Shown piece by piece: positions 7,226-10,593 of a stretch of 10,593 bases of DNA (the first letter of the stretch is position 1; the number at the start of each line of letters is the position of its first letter). The position numbers were made by a program, and so were the translations under genes. The DNA comes from Candidatus Zixiibacteriota bacterium (GTDB taxonomy: Bacteria > Zixibacteria > MSB-5A5 > GN15 > FEB-12): NCBI GenBank assembly GCA_003641345.1, contig QNAD01000033.1:1-10593 (forward strand), read 5' to 3'. The notes under the pieces are model-generated. The model did not search any database. It was not told where the DNA came from and saw nothing but the letters and a program-made list of their open reading frames with translations.

Positions 7226-8929
7226 TTATAAATCATTTTCCAAAGTTGATATATCACCAATATCTTCACCAGTTTCTCTTGCTTTTAATACTCTCCTCAT
7301 AATTTTTCCGCTTCGAGTCTTAGGTAGAGAATCAATAAACTCAATTTCCTGAGGCATAGCAAGAGGTGATAATTTTTTTCGAATAAAGTTCATTATATCA
7401 AGATTTAACATATCAGATGATTCAAAACCATCTTTTAGAGAAATAAAAGCTTTAACTACCTCCATATTAACTGGATCAGGTTTTCCAATAACACCTGATT
7501 CGGCAACAGCTTCATGCTCAAGAAGAGCCGACTCAATTTCAAATGGTCCAACCAAATGACCGCCGGTATTGATAACATCGTCATCTCTGCCAACAAACCA
7601 GTAATAACCCTCTTCGTCAATGCTTGCTCTGTCTCCGCATATATACCACCCATTCACAAACTTACTATTATATACTTTTTTATTATTCCAATAAGTTCTG
7701 AACATTGCCGGCCAACCCGGTTTAATTGCTATCAAACCAACGACTCCGGTATCAATTGGTTCATGGGTCTTTGAATCAACAACTGTTGCAGTAATTCCCG
7801 GAAAAGGTTTACCCATCGAACCAGGTTTAACATGCATACCGGGATAGTTGGAAATCATAATACTACCGGTTTCAGTTTGCCAGAAAGTATCATGAAATGG
7901 AAGACCAAAAACCTTTTCTGACCATATCACAGCCTCGGCATTAAGAGGTTCACCAACCGAGCAAAGGTGTCTCAGTGATGAAAGGTCATAATCTTTTATG
8001 ATCTGATCACCCTCTTTCATCAAAGCACGAATGGCAGTAGGTGCCGAATACCAAACTGATATTTTTTGTTCCTGAATAAATTCATACCAATTTTGAGCCT
8101 TAAATCCGGCATCAAGAACACATTGAGTAACACCATTTGCCCATGCACCAATAATACCGTAAGATGTTCCTGTTACCCAACCGGGATCAGCAGTACACCA
8201 ATAAATGTCATCATCTTTTAGATCCAGAACATATTTCGCCGATATGTATTGAGAAATTAGAGAATAATGAACATGCTGTGCACCCTTTGGTTGACCAGTA
8301 GTTCCAGATGTATAGTGCAATACTGATGGGGTCTCAGCCTTTGATGGAAAAATATCAAAATTTTCAATCGGTTCTACCTTTTCCATAAAGAAAGCCGTTT
8401 CCCTATCCCTCAGTGGTTTTCTCCCATCATGGTCAATAACAATAATATGCTTAAGTGAAGGAAGGTCATTTACAATTTTTCTGACTTTTGATAAATGCTT
8501 TTTCTGTGTAATAATAGCGGCAGTTTCAGCATCTCCCAAACGAGTAATGAGTGATTCCGGTCCAAAAGCCGAAAATAATGGTTGGGCAACTCCACCCATT
8601 TTTAATATGCCAAGAAAATCAAAATACAATTCGGGAACTTTATCCATGAATAGGCAAATTCGGTCACCATTTTGTAAGCCAAGTTCCACTAAATAATGAG
8701 CAATTGTGTTAGTTAATACTCTCATTTGATCGAAAGAATATTTTTTAACTTCTCCGCTATGTCCTTTCCAGATAAGAGCCGGTTTATCTTTATTCCCCAT
8801 TCGGCATATTCTATCAGTGCAGTATTCACCAATGTTAATAATATCTCCGGATTTGTAATCCAATTCTTTCTCAGCAACTTCCCACGTAAAATCATTTAAC
8901 TTACTCTCATAACTACCAATATTTGCCAT
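7226..8929 (-). CDS. Short-chain acyl-CoA (acetyl-CoA) synthetase, AMP-forming
   Basis: A 567-residue adenylate-forming enzyme that activates a carboxylic acid with ATP and transfers it to CoA or possibly a carrier-protein thiol. Visible motifs are the P-loop YTSGTTGQPKG (206-216), GWVTG (250-254), SVGEP (324-328), FWQTETG (349-355), ICGD (430-433), GRDDDVINTGGH (447-458), and the C-terminal catalytic Lys542 in KTRSGKIMRR. Residues that line the acetate pocket in Salmonella Acs (Val310, Thr311, Val386, Trp414) appear conserved as Val252, Thr253, Val325 and Trp350, so acetate or propionate is the likely substrate. The length matches the shorter AcsA type of Bacillus (about 570) rather than the 650-residue Acs. 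AAGGAT precedes the ATG. It is first in the operon with the carrier protein and kbl. Acyl-ACP ligase activity is an alternative role. Confidence 0.88.
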   Translation of the reverse strand: MANIGSYESKLNDFTWEVAEKELDYKSGDIINIGEYCTDRICRMGNKDKPALIWKGHSGEVKKYSFDQMRVLTNTIAHYLVELGLQNGDRICLFMDKVPELYFDFLGILKMGGVAQPLFSAFGPESLITRLGDAETAAIITQKKHLSKVRKIVNDLPSLKHIIVIDHDGRKPLRDRETAFFMEKVEPIENFDIFPSKAETPSVLHYTSGTTGQPKGAQHVHYSLISQYISAKYVLDLKDDDIYWCTADPGWVTGTSYGIIGAWANGVTQCVLDAGFKAQNWYEFIQEQKISVWYSAPTAIRALMKEGDQIIKDYDLSSLRHLCSVGEPLNAEAVIWSEKVFGLPFHDTFWQTETGSIMISNYPGMHVKPGSMGKPFPGITATVVDSKTHEPIDTGVVGLIAIKPGWPAMFRTYWNNKKVYNSKFVNGWYICGDRASIDEEGYYWFVGRDDDVINTGGHLVGPFEIESALLEHEAVAESGVIGKPDPVNMEVVKAFISLKDGFESSDMLNLDIMNFIRKKLSPLAMPQEIEFIDSLPKTRSGKIMRRVLKARETGEDIGDISTLENDL

Positions 8930-9018
8930 TATAGCTTATCCTTTATATTTGATATTAACTTCATATTGAATCAAATTCCAATCATTGTAATCATATATTA
9001 TTTTAAAAATAAATTGAT

Positions 9019-9216
9019 TTACTGAGACATTGTTAAGATTATTTTTGATGTTGGCACATCAAGTGACACAGCCATCTCCATTGCTTTAATAATATCTTTG
9101 AACGGCATAGTGTGACTGATAACCGGACTTGGATCGACCAGTTTATAATCAAGAATATTTTTCATTTGATACCATGTTTCAAACATCTTCCGTCCATTAT
9201 AATTATCCTTTTCCAC
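9019..9216 (-). pseudogene. tdh: C-terminal remnant of zinc-type L-threonine 3-dehydrogenase
   Basis: The minus strand encodes NGRKMFETWYQMKNILD, then DPSPVISHTMPFKDIIKAM and TSKIILTMSQ, ending in TAA. This matches the last 55-60 residues of MDR-family, zinc-dependent threonine dehydrogenase: in E. coli the corresponding stretch, from memory, is YGREMFETWYKM, then [21 protein letters not shown] and GKVILSWD. The family is about 340 residues. Here the zinc sites and the Rossmann fold are missing. Upstream of the GRKMF motif the frame soon meets a TAA (codon before Val-Val-Glu-Lys-Asp), and further stops and frame changes follow. The GTG that could open the remaining frame has no Shine-Dalgarno site. 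It is a dead fragment on the same strand as, and just upstream of, the synthetase-carrier protein-kbl operon. Zinc-type tdh is commonly next to kbl in other bacteria. Confidence 0.8.
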
Positions 9217-9326
9217 AACTTATTTGCTAAAATCGCCAAAAACATCCAATCAGAGTCAAATAAGATACTTACTCAGATTAGAAATGTCAAAACTTTTTCC
9301 CACAAATAAGGTTTCAAGTAAATACA

Positions 9327-9355
9327 TTGACTATTATGAATATAATATAGATTAT
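9327..9355 (+). promoter_or_regulatory. Candidate promoter of the second oxoamine synthase gene
   Basis: TTGACT (9327-9332) is followed, after a 17-base spacer, by GATTAT (9350-9355), which matches TATAAT at four positions including the key A and last T. A start near 9362 would give a leader of about 65 bases that includes the inverted repeat at 9375-9395. Chance matches are frequent in such AT-rich DNA, so this is only a candidate. Confidence 0.28.
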
Positions 9356-9374
9356 ACCTTATATAAATTGGCTG

Positions 9375-9395
9375 TTTGAATACAATCTATTCAAA
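9375..9395. promoter_or_regulatory. Perfect inverted repeat, possible operator
   Basis: TTTGAATA (9375-9382) and TATTCAAA (9388-9395) are perfect 8-base inverted arms around CAATC. The repeat lies between the candidate promoter and the ribosome site of the second oxoamine synthase. Two half-sites about one helical turn apart fit a dimeric repressor. A small mRNA hairpin is the alternative. No regulator gene is in the window to pair with it. Confidence 0.35.
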
Positions 9396-9427
9396 ATCAG
9401 AAGCTTCACTAAGTAAAGGAATGTAAA

Positions 9428-10593
9428 ATGCCATTAAATAATTTCACTGCTGATTTAAAAAAGCAACTTGATGAGCTTTATAGAACCGGAACCGCCAAAG
9501 GAGCGGAACAAGTTGTTATCAAAATTCAAAAAGCATCTGGAAATAAAGGACCAAGGTTTTTCTTGAAAGGTTTTGGTGATAAAGAATTCATCAGGATGAA
9601 TTCAAATTCTTACCTTGGGATGGGTCTCCGTGAAGATATGCTAAAAGCAGAAGAAAATGGAGCTATATCATATGGTGTTGGACCGGGTGCAGTAAGATTT
9701 ATTAGCGGAACGTACCAACCGCATATTGATCTCGAAAAAAAATTAGCACAGTTTCATAACCGTGAAGATTGTATGATTACATCTTCTGCTTATACTTCGA
9801 TCTTAGGCGTAATATCAACCCTGACCACACCGGAAACAATTATTATCTCAGATGAACTAAATCATAATTGCATTATTAATTCGATAAAACTCTCTCGTCC
9901 GAAAGCTAAAAAGATTTACCCCTATCTTGATCTTATTACTCTTGAAAAATATATTGTAGAATCTATAGGTGAATGTGAGTCTATAATTGTAATCACCGAT
10001 GGAGTTTTCAGCATGCGCGGTGATTATGCTCCTTTGGATAAAATTGCTGAAATTTGCAAAAAACATAATGATAAATTTTCCAAAGACATTGTTTTTATTG
10101 TAGATGATTCCCATGGTGTTGGTGTTTTGGGTGATAACGGAGGTGGAACCGAAGAACTTTGTCATGCTGATGGAGTTGATATTTTAGTCGGCACGCTCGG
10201 AAAAGCATTTGGTGTCAACGGCGGTTATATTGTTTCTAATAAAACATTGATAACTTATCTTCGAGAGAAAAACTCATTCTATATTTATACTAATCCAATA
10301 ACACCTTCCGAAGCAACGGCGGCTATCAAGTCAATTGACATTTTGCAAAGTGATGAAGGAAAAAAATTACTATCGCATCTTTCAGCTATGACCAAAAAAT
10401 TTGAAAATGGACTGGTCTCATTAGGGTATGAGACAATACCAAGTGAACATCCGGTAGTACCGCTTATGGTTCGGGATACTGAAAAAACCAGCAAATTGGT
10501 AAATTACCTCACAGAAAACGGAGTGCTTGCAACCGGTTTGAATTTCCCTATTGTTCCCAAAGGCGACCAACTTATCAGATTTCAGGTTTGTGC
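9428..10593 (+). CDS. Second alpha-oxoamine synthase (Kbl/BioF/SPT-like), 3' end missing
   Basis: A fold-type I PLP enzyme that should join an amino acid (glycine, alanine or serine) to an acyl thioester, or run the reverse. The first 388 residues are present; the frame runs off the window. Motifs: NSNSYLGMGL (58-67), GPGAVRFISGTYQPH (85-99), the PLP-stacking His146 in ELNHN, TDGVFSMRGD (190-199), DDSHGVGVLG (226-235), the PLP Lys259 in TLGKAFGVNGGY, and FPIVPKGDQLIRFQVC (373-388). It differs clearly from the Kbl next door. The RPYLFSN motif becomes SFYIYTN, the GTQD segment becomes GTYQ, and residues are missing between the YLG and VRF motifs. The acyl substrate is therefore probably different. 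Candidates are a second glycine acetyltransferase, a BioF-like or a serine palmitoyltransferase-like enzyme. AAAGGA lies seven bases before the ATG. It is divergent from the synthetase operon. Confidence 0.88.
   Translation, partial: MPLNNFTADLKKQLDELYRTGTAKGAEQVVIKIQKASGNKGPRFFLKGFGDKEFIRMNSNSYLGMGLREDMLKAEENGAISYGVGPGAVRFISGTYQPHIDLEKKLAQFHNREDCMITSSAYTSILGVISTLTTPETIIISDELNHNCIINSIKLSRPKAKKIYPYLDLITLEKYIVESIGECESIIVITDGVFSMRGDYAPLDKIAEICKKHNDKFSKDIVFIVDDSHGVGVLGDNGGGTEELCHADGVDILVGTLGKAFGVNGGYIVSNKTLITYLREKNSFYIYTNPITPSEATAAIKSIDILQSDEGKKLLSHLSAMTKKFENGLVSLGYETIPSEHPVVPLMVRDTEKTSKLVNYLTENGVLATGLNFPIVPKGDQLIRFQVC

Larger units (their letters stand above)
8930..9427. other. Divergent intergenic region with a dehydrogenase remnant
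   Basis: Nearly 500 bases separate the minus-strand operon from the plus-strand second oxoamine synthase. It contains the stump of a zinc-type threonine dehydrogenase (9019-9216, minus strand), a candidate promoter (9327-9355), an inverted repeat (9375-9395) and the synthase's AAAGGA site (9415-9420). The 89 bases between the stump and the synthetase start presumably hold the operon promoter, but I cannot single out a reliable -35/-10 pair. Confidence 0.55.

Noticed and set aside
4617..8929. A Caulobacter-like sphingolipid locus (SPT, AcpR, acyl ligase, CerR-like SDR)
   Set aside because: The gene set looks alike, but the SDR carries the specific motifs of threonine dehydrogenase and the minus-strand synthase those of Kbl. 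The pathway is better read as threonine/glycine metabolism, though the carrier protein keeps the idea partly open for the second synthase.
9019..9216. The 65-codon GTG-started minus-strand frame as a real small gene
   Set aside because: It matches only the C-terminal end of a 340-residue enzyme, has no ribosome site, and is preceded by stops in a region with further dehydrogenase-like traces.
1..10593. CRISPR arrays, insertion sequences, tRNA or rRNA genes, phage or toxin-antitoxin modules
   Set aside because: Reading both strands, I saw no regularly spaced direct repeats, transposase motifs, terminal inverted repeats or RNA gene signatures. The only tandem repeat is the protein-coding TSP3 module.

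Overview
The window is AT-rich bacterial DNA with long genes, Shine-Dalgarno sites close to AGGAGGTGA and no introns. A DUF4388 (PATAN) protein, an HDOD protein, a secreted protein with thrombospondin type 3 repeats and a C-terminal dockerin of the DVNGDD...DYIFN type, and SDR-type threonine dehydrogenase point to an environmental lineage of the FCB group (Zixibacteria-like or a neighbouring candidate phylum). That placement is inferred from gene style only; no marker gene is present.

Left part (1-2001): the 3' end of a DUF4388 gene (+) meets an HDOD signalling gene (-) tail to tail, with stop codons sharing two bases. Upstream of the HDOD gene is a gap of about 630 bases that is not empty. 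It holds a decayed response-regulator receiver domain, still recognisable around 1580-1760 but broken by stops and frameshifts. Centre-left (2002-4476): one large exported protein with a signal peptide, a probable PPC-like beta domain, a region with one Asp-box, calcium-binding thrombospondin type 3 repeats and a dockerin pair, closed by a strong terminator.

Right part (4617-10593): a threonine/glycine and acyl-activation locus. An SDR-type L-threonine 3-dehydrogenase (+) converges on a three-gene minus-strand operon: short-chain acyl-CoA (acetyl-CoA) synthetase, acyl carrier protein, and 2-amino-3-ketobutyrate CoA ligase. Threonine dehydrogenase and the ligase together convert threonine to glycine and acetyl-CoA. 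The synthetase can make acetyl-CoA from acetate, and the role of the carrier protein between them is not explained by the classical pathway. Divergent from the operon is a second alpha-oxoamine synthase (+), running off the window end.

Between the operon and the second synthase lies the C-terminal stump of a different, zinc-type (MDR family) threonine dehydrogenase. The locus therefore seems to record replacement of one threonine dehydrogenase type by an unrelated one. The most interesting signals are this fossil, the synthetase-carrier protein-oxoamine synthase operon, and the receiver fossil next to an HDOD protein whose own receiver domain lacks its phosphorylation residues.
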